From Opisthorchis felineus (taxonomy: Eukaryota; Platyhelminthes; Trematoda; Opisthorchiida; Opisthorchiidae): a DNA stretch of 64,000 nucleotides. The notes under the pieces are model-generated. The model ran no database searches and was not told where the DNA came from. It worked only from the letters and a program-made list of their open reading frames with translations. Position numbers and translations under genes: made by a program. The stretch is taken from assembly GCA_004794785.1 (NCBI GenBank), contig SJOL01006427.1:537722-601721 (forward strand). The letters are read 5' to 3'. Below, in pieces: positions 12,813-25,380 of the stretch; within the stretch, counting starts at the first letter, position 1, and each line of letters begins with the position of its first letter.

Positions 12813-15800
12813 AAACCGTTGTGAAGTGCTTCTCCTGTGAAGAGTAAGTTTAACTTGTGGGAAACGAAATCCCCAGCAATGAGGCTGTAAGAACAACCAT
12901 TTCAGTGATGCTGCCGGTTGATTACAACTGAAACTGAAAAACGTTGCTCACTGTGAGTGACCTTAGACGGTTGAGTTAATGGCCTGGACCGTGAAATGCG
13001 TGGGTAGGGATCGTGCGGTGGAGGAATTCGCCGTCTTCATAAATGGCCAATCGAGTCTCACGCGTATGGTGCATATCGAAATTGGATACACAAACTGATA
13101 TAGCTGTTCCAGGAGAGTTGTGTGTAAAGGTTATTTGAGCGGGAGAGGTAAAGCCAGTGCAAGGAACTGTAAGCAAAAATAGTTGAATTCGTGGGAGGAG
13201 AAAACTGAACTTTCAGAGGAACACGAAGTTGGTTAAATCCCATTGAAAGGTCCATTGGACCAGAACGAAACCATCTCAGAAGTGGCTGTGACCAGCTAGA
13301 CAGTTTAGTCGTAGTTGCAAGTAAAGGTCCGAGTGGTAGAGAGGGGACAGTCGAGGGTGTGAGGAGAATGGTTACGCATGGGTCATCAGACTGAATATGG
13401 CAGTGCCGTGTAGTCATTGTGCTGACACACTTTGGTTTCCGGGCCGCCCCGCAAAGGACGTCATGTTTGAGGTGATCGGATAAGTGATTTGCATTTCTAT
13501 GGCCGGTTGGACTTGGGTTAGCCAAGGAGGTAAACAAAGAAAGAATCAAGTTCTTGTAGAATCACGAGTGCTTTCGGTTCAGTTGGATTCAAAGGGGGTC
13601 ATGGGAAATGGATAACAATTACGTGGGTGCTCTGAGCAGCTAATGCTTATGTTCAAAGCCTGGAAAGAGGGAATGAAATGAAGTCAGTTGAACCTAATGA
13701 GCGCGAAGTAGCGTATGATGTGGAGTTCATTAGTGGAAAACACCTACAAGGGTGACAGCAAGTCCTGGAGTGGACCTTGATGAGAACAGATTTGTGTTGA
13801 TTGATCTGGCAAACAAGGGCTACTTGAGCTTGCCTATGTATTACACGTGGTGCAGAATGAACAGCTATAAGTGTGCTTCCGCTTGGCGAGCATGCAGTAA
13901 ACACAGAGTCATGCAGGATGCCGATGGTGGTGACAGGGGTGCCTCGTGTATTGCGCTAAGCGCAAGTTGACCAGTAGCCGTAGGGCCAGGGCCGGGTTGC
14001 TTGCGTACTTTTGGTAAGTCCAAAGCACTATTAGACGCTTTTTATGAGAATTTTATTCATACTGTCCCGCGCTGAGAACTTAAAGAGCAGTGCTACAACA
14101 TTTTTAACTGGTGCCTTTCAAGAGAAGGGCAGCCGCTGAACGGCAAGAAAAAACCGACCCAGGAAACTTGAACGAAAGCCTCGATCCTATGTACCAATTC
14201 GTGAATCCGTTAATCCTCGTAAGTTGGGGAAGTAACCTGTTTGGTAACGAGTAAGGAGGCTAGCCGGTGGATTGCGTGGTAGGGGTGATTACGGGATGAA
14301 TTACACAAGCAGTGAGGACAGTAGTTAGACCAGTTACAGAGTGCCACCGGAGGGACTCTGTTGCACAAATGAACGATTCATATGGAGAAAGACATCACAT
14401 AGATAAATAATGGTTAAAGAAAATCTCTTGAGGTAATACACAAGGACCGTAGTTCAGCTGGAAGTTGCCACGTGAACCGAGGGGTAAGGTAAGAGTATGG
14501 TTCACGAGACAATGAGTAACTGCTGTCAGCCCAGAGAAACTTGTGCTGCATGACGAGAAATGCTAATAGACACTAGCTGCGAGTGCTACTACTGAAGTAA
14601 CAGCAAACCCTTCATATTAAATTTGCATTTGACCAGTCCCTGGAACAGGGGAGACGCATGTGTGTTATCTTTGGCTGAAGGAGCGGAATTGGTGCGGTTC
14701 AACCCCGACTAAGACGAAGGTTGCAACAGATTTGCACGCCGATGTAAGCCACAGGCGTTGCAAACTATCCTCAGGATACCCTCACCCGATAAGAAGTAGA
14801 CGAAGGTTATATTTTTCCATGCCTGAACTTCAAAGATTTGTCAGAAAAATGACAAAATTGGGGCAGGTCCAAACACGCTGCTAAAGACAGTCAACAAAGG
14901 TGCGCTTTACTAGATTTCTTGAAGTGGAGGCCAGGCTCAGAACTACTGGCGATGGGCAACGCGCTCGGGCCATTGAAGGGGTGGTTAGTGTGCGAACACA
15001 CTATGGTTCAGCGCAACACTTCCCTACAGGGTTTACGCGACCGCTACACGAATTTTTCACCCTCCGTGCGTGCTACGAGTTCTGCAAGGTGGAATGCCAC
15101 CAAGCAGACACACTTGCTGCTTGTGTATTTACAAAGAACTCCAGCAACCAGGTATTTCATCCGGTCGGGGGGAAAGCCAGGCCGGTAAAGAGCGTAGTCA
15201 GATTGAACGAGAAAATGGCAAACAGCCAGTGGATTAGGCAGGTCGCGGAGAGGGCAGAAGAAACAGGCCGCTACCATGATGACGATGGGAGTAGAATGGT
15301 GATGTTCAGAGCGTGTACACTATGGCTAAATGACGGGCCAGCTTGCTGTGGACCACCGCGTCAGGATGAGGCGCGCCATAATGTTATGTGTAATGTGGGA
15401 GGTGGTATGACTCTTAAGATTGAGAAACTGAGGCATCGTTTTGGTTTATATCAGTCAAAGTTTGGTAAACCAACGCAGCAGACATTAAACGGAGTAGACA
15501 GAGTAATCCAGGGACGCAACCCCGCACAGGGTTCGTGAGCACAGAAGCTCAGGGCCGAATGTAATTGAAAATGACGGTGTCCATGGCTGATTACGGTAAA
15601 AGAATCGCGATGGCAAGCACGAGGCGCTTTTGTCGACAGATCTGCATTTCAGGAAGCAGGTGCAGATCCAGTCCCAGAAATTAAGACTTCGGCATACAAG
15701 ATAAGTGACAGAGTGATTACTGGCTTAGGACACTCAGAAGGAAAGCTGTTTCATGTGGAGGGGTCCACGCTTACAAGATCACATGCAAAGTGACTGGAAA

Positions 15801-17060
15801 GTTAGGGTGGGAGCACAACTTGGTAGGCCTCAGGGCCTCTTTGAAAAATGTGTCCACCGTAGGCTCTGGCACAAAAGACGCCTGGTCTCTCGAGAAATAT
15901 GTAAGACTCGATAATGTTTCAGAAGCCTACGTGCTATAATACCGTAAAGGGAGTTTCTTCCGTAATTGGAATACGGGCAAAGGATAAATTTTTGTCTGAA
16001 GATCTTCCAACATGTCGGCAACGAGGGCAAACATTTCGAGTTGCGGGTATTATGGGGAAAAGAAAATTCGGAGCAGCAGTCAGCAACGTAGTGCCGTCGG
16101 TAGATTGGGTGAAGCAGAAGGCCTGAGTTTAACCTAAGGCGTCTCAATCACAAGGAATCCGGCCCAAGTTCTAACCAGGGAGGACGATATTGTGGTGCGG
16201 ATGAAGCTAAAACCAAAGATTTGCCAAATGAGAGATGCACATTCTTCACCGAAGCCCGGCATACCTGCAGACACTGTGAGGCTAAATCAGGGCTAAATTC
16301 CAGAACGGCTGTTACAACTAGCTTAAATATGGTGGAGACAGTGGAATGAGTAGCAAGCGAAAGCGCAGGTTGCAGGCTTTAGTCACTTTGTACCATGCGT
16401 TTCGGGAAGGGCAGAGGCACACGAGTGCTAAAAGCCTTCGTCTTTCACCTTATGAGGAGCAGCGGACGATTATCCGTCAAGAAAAAAACTTTTCAGGATG
16501 AATCTGTAATCGATACGAGAGGGCTTGGTATTTTAGAACGACGAAGAAAGACCGGTAGAAGACAAAGCTGCAAAGCACAGGAACGGTAAATGAGGCTAGA
16601 TAATGTCGTTGGTTTTACAGGCCGTCTGTCCATGGCACGGAGAAGGACGCAAAATATTGAATGAAGGTAGAGCAAGCCGGTCCGTCGGCACACCCAGCAC
16701 CATGGAATTAAGTAGCACAAGTAAGCTAAGTGAAGAAATGGAGTAAAGATGGCATGCACAAAAAGAGCGGGCTTCTCTGGACTAAATGGCCGAGTGACCA
16801 ATCCGCCGAAAAGAGGAAGCTTTATGAAAGTTGATCAAGATACCCGTGAAGAAGCGATTTTTAGTGGTATGTGACCGCAGCAGTAGCGTAAAACTAGCAG
16901 ATTGCTACAGGATGGCACCAGGAAGGCGGGTTGAACCAATGCTTAAAACCACAGTTAGTAACGTCATTGGAGAAATGGAACAAGGCCTAAGAAGCTCACT
17001 GGGAGAATTGGCTGGAAGCCACCGTGGTGCACACTACAGAGCAATCGTTTAAACAGTTGT
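12813..17060. other. Purine-rich, gene-poor stretch
   Basis: The plus strand is strikingly rich in A and G over about 4 kb. Open frames include 212 codons at 14,900-15,538 (plus) and 163 codons at 13,058-13,549 (minus). Neither shows a known domain, and stops are thinned by the biased composition, so length alone is weak evidence. A decayed transposon is the likeliest reading. Confidence 0.4.
14020..14215 (+). repeat. Dispersed repeat R3, copy 1
   Basis: About 195 bp matching 20,655-20,860 in the same orientation. Landmarks are TCCCGCGCTGAGAA, CAGTGCTACA, CCGACCCA, GAAAGCCTCGATCCT and GTGAATC. Similarity fades at both ends. The 6.6-kb spacing between copies would suit a pair of long terminal repeats, but no gag-pol frame was recognised between them. 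Confidence 0.65.
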
Positions 17061-20000
17061 CGAGGCAGATGCTTTTACGTCTTAAACAAGCCATCCGGTG
17101 AGTAGATTTCAGGCAGACCCACAAAAGTCAGGACGATCTTTTAGAAGGTCCCCAGGAATTGTCATCCCCGGAGGTACTAAGTGAACATGGCATGATAGGT
17201 CTTTCATATTAATCAACCCCGTTTGCTATGACGCATTTGAGGCAGTCCGCAAAAACTCCAAGTTGTTCTTCAATTCCGAAGGCTTTTGTACAAGAATACG
17301 GCTCGCCGGTTACGTGAACTTTGTGGGTGGTTTGGCAAAACCTGGGGTGGCAACGTAACCGACATCAAAAATCTATTCTTTTAGCGTGGATGACAGATTA
17401 GAAGCGTTGTTTTCCTTTTCTCCAGCATTATTTGTTCGCTTCATATGAGGCTCGTTCTTGCCGTTGACTCTGAAAACAAGTAAAGATGAGTGAAAATGTG
17501 TTTAACGCTGCACACAACTTATTACGGCCAGTCAACAACAGCTAAAGGACTTGCAGTGACCATGGAAGACATAATCCGAACCTCCTGCAGGTTTCAAAGG
17601 ACCGGGATTCAATGACCACAAGTGAGCCGTTGTAGTTCTAAATAAAATCCTTCTGCGTTTCTGGCAGAGTTTAAAGTTGAAGTCCGAGGTCCCAGTCAGT
17701 TTTTTCTGCGGAGTCGTGGCAGTGGGCAGGCATCCAGAAAATAAGCTGGGTTGAAACCCTTATTTGGGGGCTTGGCCGCAGTAAAACATGTTCGATGTAT
17801 CAGCGCACTTCTTTGCTATCAGCTGCAGCCAGTTGTTCAGCTGGTTCAAGGCTTGTGAGTGAAAACTTCCGTCAAACGACGTAAACACAACCCATAATAT
17901 GAGTGTAAACATCAAGCCGTGGCCATTTGGGCCAATTTGCTCAGGAATAGGTGCAGGTAAATGGTACAAGGTAAACGCGCCGCACCCGCTGTCCACATCG
18001 TAAAACCAGCGCAAGCATGGTTCCGGTTATTTTCCCCGGAATATTTCCCTCACCACTATGGGACAAACAAAATTTGACACCCGCAGTAGCATGATGCAAC
18101 GAACGATCACTGATTTGAAGGCTTCAGCAGTCTTAGGTTTTTGCAATACCATGCTTCTGCCGACAAGCCGATGTTCCTGATTCAGAAGACATCTGGAAGG
18201 CCCCACCAATGGTGGCGCCTTTCCGCTTCCTATTAAATTTTAATACGGGATCATGACATGCCACATCATCTGGATAGTCAAGAAACTTATATAATGGAAC
18301 TTTTCAGCCAAGCAAAATGAAAAGCAAATGGAAAAAAGGTCCATTCGTCGTGTGCACCACACGAGGAGCTCGAGCGCTACAGACTGAGAACGCCATCCTG
18401 ATTACCTGTGAGCTTCTCGGCTGCAATTAATAAGGCCTACAGTTCTGCTTTCTGGGTGTCTAATCACCAGGGTCACAGGCAGGCCGTCGTTTATGAACAC
18501 AAATAATCGCTTACAAGTTCCTAAATGTCGCAATCACTTTCGGTAAGCATTTCATTCTTGGGCATCAGTGACGCTGCGCTGGTGCACTTCCTAAATGCAA
18601 CGCTTCAGAGTATCGGAACGATAAACCTGCCCAGTAAACCGAAATTTTTTTAACTGGACGTCCGTGCCGTTGTCAAGGTAACCTGCCCGGGATGTGCACA
18701 TTTTGCCCATTGCAGAGTACTGTACAGCCGACGAGCCAACAGACGGGATACCAGTCCGAGATCAGTGGAACTCAACAACTGCGGGTGGCCACGAAACCTG
18801 AATATCAACTTACGTCCAACGACAGCGTACTTGGGTTGTCAGGCATAAGCAGCAGACGGAATATGTTGCTGAGAGCCCAAGTTCGACTGAGAATGTCGGT
18901 CAGTGGACACTTGGATACCATGCGGATTTATGGCTATCTCCACACGAAATGGGAGTAAGTGTATCGATGACGAAAGCTCTTACTACGTCTTTTAACCCCA
19001 TTGTTTTCTAATGCAAACACATTTAAATGCGTGGTGACTGGCAGCTTCGGATCCTTACGAGATGATAAGTGACGATTGACTGGCGCCCATGTCGTCAGCC
19101 AACAATAATGCTTTGCCAGGCAGGGACGATCGTACATTCTGCCATCAACGATTGAAACATCCGGAAAGCCCTCAGTCAATGACAAAATCTTGATGCGTGG
19201 CAGAACAGGTGTGACAACCGACTGTCGTCGCCTGACTGAAAGATGTTACCTCACTTGTGGCCCGTTAAGAATATTCTTCAAGTCATCTAAACCTATATAA
19301 TTCCTCAAGGTGACCTAGTGGGCAAGGAAGGACGACGTTTTAACATGTGATCCCTGCATTCACTGGTGACCCATTCGTCAAGCTGTTATGGAGAAAACTT
19401 ATCCTCTCGTGATGAGATGTGAGTAGAGTGTGAAGGAGTGACTCATTGTGACTCAGTTATTTTCTAAGCTTCCAGAAGGAGCAGAACTGCATTTCTACCG
19501 CCCGGAGGTTCCAACTAAGACACCCAACCGGATCCAAATAGTCAAGATGATATGAAACATTCGCCCACATGACAAATCAGTTGGAGATGTTGGTGGACCT
19601 TAAACCACCACTTTACAGAGTTTCAAGCAGCTAGATCTTGAGCCTGCGGAAATGTACAAATTCGTAGTCATGCATCGGGTTTGGCACGGGGAGCCCAGGA
19701 GAGATTCAGATAAATGGAGAGCCGTCAGGCCCGACCCTGCGTAACCACCGGGACTCGCTGCTCTCACGCGCGCATGCAAAAGGATCAGCCGTCTGCTGTC
19801 AATTCTTGATACCTTCAGCTTCCAGCCAGGCGTCCCAAGACCGCTGCTCGGTTACTATACCAAACTTACTGGTTCAGCCCCTTTCTTTTGGCAGCTGACG
19901 CCGAATATGTGAGAGGCGAAAATAATGGTTAGCCTCGGGAGACAGCTGGAACTGAGTTTGGTCCGATGAAGTGCCGTTTGCCTGCTGTCCTAAGATTAAG

Positions 20001-20654
20001 GCACTACTGTGCTCAAAACTAAACATGCCCGCCCACTTGGTACGCACTGCGCCAGTATACCTACCCCATTATTTGTACACTATTTCTTCCTCCCATACAA
20101 TGGCAGCTTCAAAATCGGGACTATCCTTGCCGGCAGCTCGCAACTTACTTCGGTATTCTGAAACACTCGCGGCTTACCGGCAACATCTTGAACTTGGGCA
20201 TAAACTCCAGGAGTGTGGTAACCAAGAGGCGAAGCCTACGGTCTCCGAACTAAGCCATGGAATTTTCGAAACCCGTTCGTCTTTATCCCACTGCGCCCAG
20301 CACCTCACGAGATTGCTCTTCAGGTGCGATGGGAATCAAAATGCAGACACGAGCCCAGACGATTCAATTCCGATTACTGTTATATATCTGTTAACATCCC
20401 TATATATGTACATGCGTCTCGCAGTGCTTGACCTCTTTTCCTGGATTTTCGTCGCCTACGGGGAGACCTAATACTTTGAGCAAGGTTTGGTCAACCGGTT
20501 TTTCACTGTTAACCCAACTACTACACGGGGGGGGACTTCGTAGGAAAACTTTCAAGCTCAGATCGCATAAATTTATTAGACAACATTTTTTCACTTCGGG
20601 TAATGGGTGCGTGCAATAACCTTCCTTCGGCGTTTATCTACACGACATCTATTA
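17061..20654. other. No gene recognised
   Basis: Contains several 60-166-codon frames, the longest at 19,971-20,471 (plus). None carries a domain I can name, no splice-consistent series was found, and no repeat was seen apart from R3 on either side. Confidence 0.4.
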
Positions 20655-20860
20655 CCCAGCTCAAGGCACTTTTAGATGTTTTTTAATTAAGTCCTCGCGC
20701 TGGCAAGCCTACTTTCCCGCGCTGAGAAGTCAAACAACAGTGCTACACTTTTTCCGCTTGTGCCTTGCAGGTGAACGGAATATGCCGAACAACAAGAACA
20801 AACCCGACCCAAGAAGCCCGCAAGAAAGCCTCGATCCTGTGTAACAATCTGTGAATCTGT
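20655..20860 (+). repeat. Dispersed repeat R3, copy 2
   Basis: Same-strand partner of 14,020-14,215, carrying TCCCGCGCTGAGAA, CAGTGCTACA, CCGACCCAAGAA and GAAAGCCTCGATCCT. Identity by eye is around 70-75%, so the pair is old. Confidence 0.65.
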
Positions 20861-21679
20861 GACTGCGTACCTACTTTGCCCCCTTGTGACCTGAATGGCG
20901 CGCGCGTCTTTCGAGAGTTTTCGTTACGGCTTATGACTGGGAACCCTCTTTTATATCAGCTAGATAGACTGACGCGTGGTGTAAGTTTTATACCGATATA
21001 TTTCGGAAATGTTCTTGGTTTTTCTTTATTTAAAGCCATGCAATCTAAAAAAACTGGGAAACTTGGACGTGCTCGAGGTTCGAGTAGAGAAATGAGGTCT
21101 AATTAACAAAAGCTCACGACTTGGTACAATCTTTGGTTTGTGATTACTAGGTGTAGCTTGCCGAAATAGTATTCCGGGAGTAGTCGTCGGTGGTTAAAGT
21201 TAGCTTAAATTTGTGCAGCATACGGGTGATTTGCCGTGTGTTTTGACCGGAGGTAATGTCCGATAAACCTTGAGTTGTCTCCACAGGTACAGACTTAAGC
21301 CACTGACCGCATGGTCCGCGGTTCGCTGGCTTTCCGGTTACTCCGATTGAGAACTAGGCAAGTTTGTGATGTATCAGCTGTGTTGCTACTCTGGGGTTAC
21401 CAGAACGAAGGGGTTACCGAACGAAGGAATGTTACAGCGGAACGTTTTTTCTTTTGTTCAGAATATCTGCCAGCCCGAGTGAGATAAACTACGACATCCT
21501 AATCGCTTCTACAGGCTTTGTGTGGCGACATACGTTTTGTACATAGACCTGTGCGTTGAAAAGGAGAAAATGGGTTTGAATGTTGCCGACCTGGTTTGGG
21601 ACGGAAACTTACACAAGCTCGTCTGGTGAAACTCGTCGAACAGTCTGAAATTTCCTGATAGTTCTGATTTTTCTACAGA

Positions 21680-21886
21680 TACGACAGCCTCTTCTACAGC
21701 CTTCTGAATCGGGCCACCTACATAGTGTCTTCGGACGCGAGGAGTGCATTTAGGGAGACTGATGTGACGAAATTACTGCTGGGCCAACACCAAACGTACA
21801 TTCCGCAAACTGTAGAAACTGGGCTACGACACATCTTCGACATCCAAAAAGCCATTCGAATCGCTCGCTGCATTAATCGAACATAG
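21680..21886 (+). other. ATG-less open frame with protein-like composition
   Basis: A 68-codon plus-strand frame begins right after a good acceptor (TTTTTCTACAG, AG at 21,677-21,678) and ends at TAG 21,884. It includes RATYIVSSDARSAF, TDVTKLLLGQHQTY and GLRHIFDIQKAIRIA. Its composition looks like real protein, but no family is recognised and no matching neighbouring exon was found. It could be a last exon of an unknown gene or transposon debris. Confidence 0.3.
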
Positions 21887-23089
21887 CTGGAACATAGTGT
21901 CGACAAGTCACCATGGAACAGGCAGTCTAGTTGAACTTCACATGCATGAACTCAACACCAAATGGGGCTTAGTTCGGGGTCGCTGTCGTTTACTACAGAC
22001 AGCAGCACAAGCACAATATCGATCCAGGTGCTCCGTGACGTTTTCCATTACCAGTATTACCTCTTCTGGGCATCTATTAGTTGTCGTGTACTCTGCAGTG
22101 AAAGCAGTCTTTGCCGACACAATGAATGCCAAGACGATACAGTTAATGATGAAGATCATTGTGCTGCAGCGCCTGGCCGAGTCTGTGGCAAATCGTACGA
22201 GTTAATGGCTGTATCCGTTCTCATCGATTCATCACCATTCATCATCCTTAATATTGGTTCCTGGCTAACAACAGGCTTTGTGCCATACCACTTGAAGGCA
22301 GGTCCGAAGCCTCAAAATCCAGAGGAATCTTTTTATAGTGGCTGCATATGTCCTAACTGACGGCAGTAGTGATGCGTAAGAGACTAATGAACATGTAAAC
22401 GCCCATTTCGCAGATTTGAGTTAGTCGAAGGTAGCCGATATTCTGCCGGCAGCCCCTAACGATGGCGAGCGGCGGTCACAGATTTGTGCGGACAACTTCC
22501 TTTTCCTCTTTGAGCATTAGTATTCGTCGACGTGTCACTTGGAGCCCACTGCCTCCTTACAACCTCAGACACCAATTGACCGCACGTCGTTGCTGCGTCC
22601 AAGAATACCAACTTTACTGTGATATATACTTTGACTCCGGCCAGGCCCTCATGCGGTGAGCGATTGCGGTGTATTTCAAAAGACGACGTACACATCCGGC
22701 GGATCGATGCCATCTAGCTCTGGAACCCACTAGTTACACAAAGATTCGTTCGCTATTTATCTTCGTTTTCGGTGGCTCCATCGAAGATTTCTTCTGAGCT
22801 CTAGTCTTACATCTGTCATATGCTTCAGTCACCATCACCCTGGTTTTGGTACAGTCAACCACCGGAAGATAAGGCAGTGATGCCTTTCTTGCTCATTTGA
22901 ATCTTCTTAAACCCGTCGACACACCCTGGTCGACAACGACCACTATAGCGTCCGCCTCAGATAGCTTTGGGAGCCGGTCAGTGAAACCTTACTTAAGAAG
23001 GATGACCATTTTTCAACCAGTTCGAACAGTACAAAAAAACACAGAATACTTCAACGAACAGTGTAACTCGCTCCAACCACTTCAGCTGA

Positions 23090-23398
23090 GCTGGAGATCG
23101 GAAAACGACATGCAGTCGGAATCTGAAGACCCTCATCACTCGCGTAGCCTTCGTTGGTGCCTTCAGCCTCTCTCAAATTGGCCCAAAAGATGGGAGAAAT
23201 CTTGTCAGTGACGTTTACCAAAACGGCACAAAACAATCTAGTGGTTCCTCAAGCGCAGAACTTAGGACACCGGTGCTCGTGGATGCCGCTCGCACGTTCC
23301 ATCTGGAACAGCTCGAATATGGTCGTAATAGCAGGAGGTTTCAGTGCAGAGTTAGGGCTCTTCAGATAATCAAAAACGCACCTCCATGTTATGTTTAG
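23090..23398 (+). other. ATG-less open frame with protein-like composition
   Basis: A 102-codon plus-strand frame without an early methionine, including NLKTLITRVAFVGAFSL, SSAELRTPVLVDAA and FHLEQLEYGRNSRRF. No domain is recognised. It sits 120 bp before LINE debris, so a transposon origin is plausible; an exon of an unknown host gene is the alternative. Confidence 0.3.
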
Positions 23399-23521
23399 TC
23401 GAAATGTGAAGCGCAATGATGATGGTGAAAGTCTTTTACACCTCCGTGTTGATCACAACATTTCCATCAGCCAATTACGGCGTGGTTCATTCTTTGCTGA
23501 TCATCATCGATGGCCTAAAAT

Positions 23522-23590
23522 CAGTGTGGCCACGAGAACTGTTGGTTGAAGTGTTCGGCCCAGCGGTCGAGGCGTTCTTTATTCAAGATG
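23522..23590 (-). mobile_element. LINE fragment (region before the reverse transcriptase)
   Basis: This short piece matches the stretch around 27,285-27,355 of the larger LINE, sharing GAAGTGTTCGGCC and CGAGGCGTTCTT, which on the minus strand encodes the AEHFEQ segment. It is directly followed by SINE sequence. Confidence 0.7.
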
Positions 23591-23611
23591 GGGGCTCAGT
23601 GGTTAGAGCGC

Positions 23612-23730
23612 GATACTGCCAGGTTGCCCAAGCCTAGACAGAAGCAGTCGAGATGTTGGGGTTGGGTTTGAACCACGAACCTTCCGTGGTCCGTTATCTG
23701 GTGCCTTAACCACTGAGCCGTCTCGAGCTC
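23612..23730 (-). mobile_element. tRNA-headed SINE, partial
   Basis: Reading the minus strand, a tRNA-like head (GGCTCAGTGGTTAAGGCAC as box A region, GTGGTTCAAACCC as box B region) leads into the shared body GTCTAGGCTTGGGCAACCTG and GGCAGTATC. The 3' tail is missing. A plus-strand box-A-like piece (23,591-23,610) abuts it head to tail, so the pair could fold back on itself. Confidence 0.75.
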
Positions 23731-23924
23731 AATCCATTGTGATAGCAATAGCAGCTTGTTGTCCTCCTTGCTTCAGAGTGCGAACAATAAAAGCAGCCAG
23801 ATAGACCGGTCGTCAAGGCTTGAAGATTGATTTGGAGCTGCTTGGGGATGTCAGTGCTGAATGACACGTAGATGCTGTTGTTGTAGATGCTCGTTTCCAC
23901 CCTACCCGCTATTGTGCAAAAGGG

Positions 23925-24440
23925 GTTGTCTAAGGAAGTCGGTCGACTGGCATACGAAGCACGTGAGCAAGCCAGCACAACCCATGGAGTGTGATTGGTT
24001 CATCTATCGTAGACAAGTCATTTCTCTCGAAAACCATTCGACGTAATTCAGCGTTGCTGATCTAATTTTTTGCCAGATTCAGGCAGTGCTTTGAAGACAC
24101 CGATGGCCAGGTGCTGAGTTTTTAACGTCCTCAGCTTGCAGCGGCCAGGTTTCTGACCCATAGAACAATATGAAGTGCACCACAGTATTGTAAACTCGGT
24201 CCTTGGTAGGTACGCTGATATCATGCATGCACCACAGGTGATTCAGGTTCGTGAAATGCCATCTGACCTTCCCAATCCGGATAGAAATATCGTCTTCGGC
24301 TAGACCACCTTGACTGATATGGCCACCCAAGTTAGACAACCTTGTCCACTGCCCCAGTCGGCTCATCCCAAGCACGAGGTTCGGGTTTAAGCCCACCTGA
24401 CCTCACAGGAGCACTCTCCGCTTCGCAGGTGTGAAGCACA
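23925..24440 (-). mobile_element. LINE fragment, C-terminal part of reverse transcriptase ORF
   Basis: The minus-strand frame 24,079-24,396 has the same block order as the larger LINE: LGGHIS, ISIRIGKVRWHF, LNHLW, KDRVYNTVV and LFYGSETWPLQAEDV. Those blocks are typical of the region after the YADD box in this endonuclease/RT LINE group. It is broken by stops and frame changes. Confidence 0.8.
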
Positions 24441-24654
24441 AACCAAACCGTAAAGGAGGACTATTTAGATTATTTAATATTGCCTACATCACGGTGTCGT
24501 CTGCGTACTCAATATTTGTGCCCCTCGAAATTAGAGGGAAAGCACAGGAGGTTGTGGAGAATTTCACGCACTGAGGGCGGTATGCCTGATGTATTTAGTG
24601 CCCGAGTCTCGATGATGTGATTCCCGTTTGCCAATTCGTGCCACTTGCCGTTCC

Positions 24655-24890
24655 AACCTTCGGGAAGGGGGCAAGAACCTTATGCAAAACATCATCGTGA
24701 CATCAGTCTGTTAGCCACGAACCAATAAACTCGGGTTGACAACTGCCGCCTCCCTCGATGGGGACTGGGGTGCTCATCCTACCAGTTATTAGCGGCAATG
24801 ACAGAAATGGCTCAACCACGCAATCAGTGACGCTCCTGAATCATGGATATCGCTCTCAATGCGTAGATGCCCAGTTTCTAGTGAGTTCTT
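24655..24890 (+). mobile_element. LINE 3' end fragment
   Basis: Shares GTCGACAACTGCC-type, CCTCCCTCGATGGGGA and CAGTCAGTGACGCTC-type phrases with the LINE ends at 53,545-53,650 and 57,215-57,300, which encode the LPGWG and WRSC region near the ORF end. Its orientation is opposite to the neighbouring fragment. Confidence 0.7.
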
Positions 24891-25079
24891 CAGATAACTT
24901 GGATGATTCGACATATTGTGTTGTATGGTTGAGACGTTACCTCAATGAACACATGAACTGAGACGTCTTCAAGTATATACTAACCGCCGTCTCCTATCTA
25001 TAGCTCATGTAGGCCGATACCAACGAGTCCGCAACAACAGGTAGAAAACGAGTGGTTCGTCTGTGCAGCAAGGACTTCG

Positions 25080-25360
25080 ATGCAGAATGTATACATCACC
25101 ATAAGTTGTGGTGACCCGGCCATTCACTGTGCATGGTGAGTCATAGTACGCTGTAAAGGTGACCGTTTTCTGTACCCAATTTAGAGTGACTTGTGCAGAG
25201 AAGCGGTCAAATCCTAGACTGGAAGAAGGTTGTCGATGCGCCCGCCCTTCAGTGTGGAGTCATCATCATCGACAGCATGACATCAGTGTTCAACACTGAT
25301 GCTTCACTGCCGTACAACCATGATTTATTTGAAAGCCTTATTGTGAAGGAAAAAATAAAG
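25080..25360 (+). repeat. Coding-like repeat R5, copy 1
   Basis: The plus-strand frame at 25,193-25,381 contains [19 protein letters not shown] clearly related segment (GDASLPCNHSSLESTTVR) is read on the minus strand near 28,750-28,870. The upstream part also resembles the other copy weakly. The family is unidentified; the two copies flank the large LINE in inverted orientation. Confidence 0.6.
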
Positions 25361-25380
25361 GTGGACGGGGAAGGGACTTA

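Noticed and set aside
13058..13549. 163-codon minus-strand frame
   Set aside because: Ser/Thr/Pro/Leu-rich composition is what a reversed purine-rich strand gives; no motif or splice context.
14900..15538. 212-codon open frame, the longest in the first 20 kb
   Set aside because: No recognisable domain, lies in strongly purine-biased DNA where stops are rarer, and overlapping frames on the same stretch are equally open.
19971..20471. 166-codon plus-strand frame
   Set aside because: No domain, no conserved copy in the window, and no splice-consistent neighbour. Kept only as unrecognised sequence.
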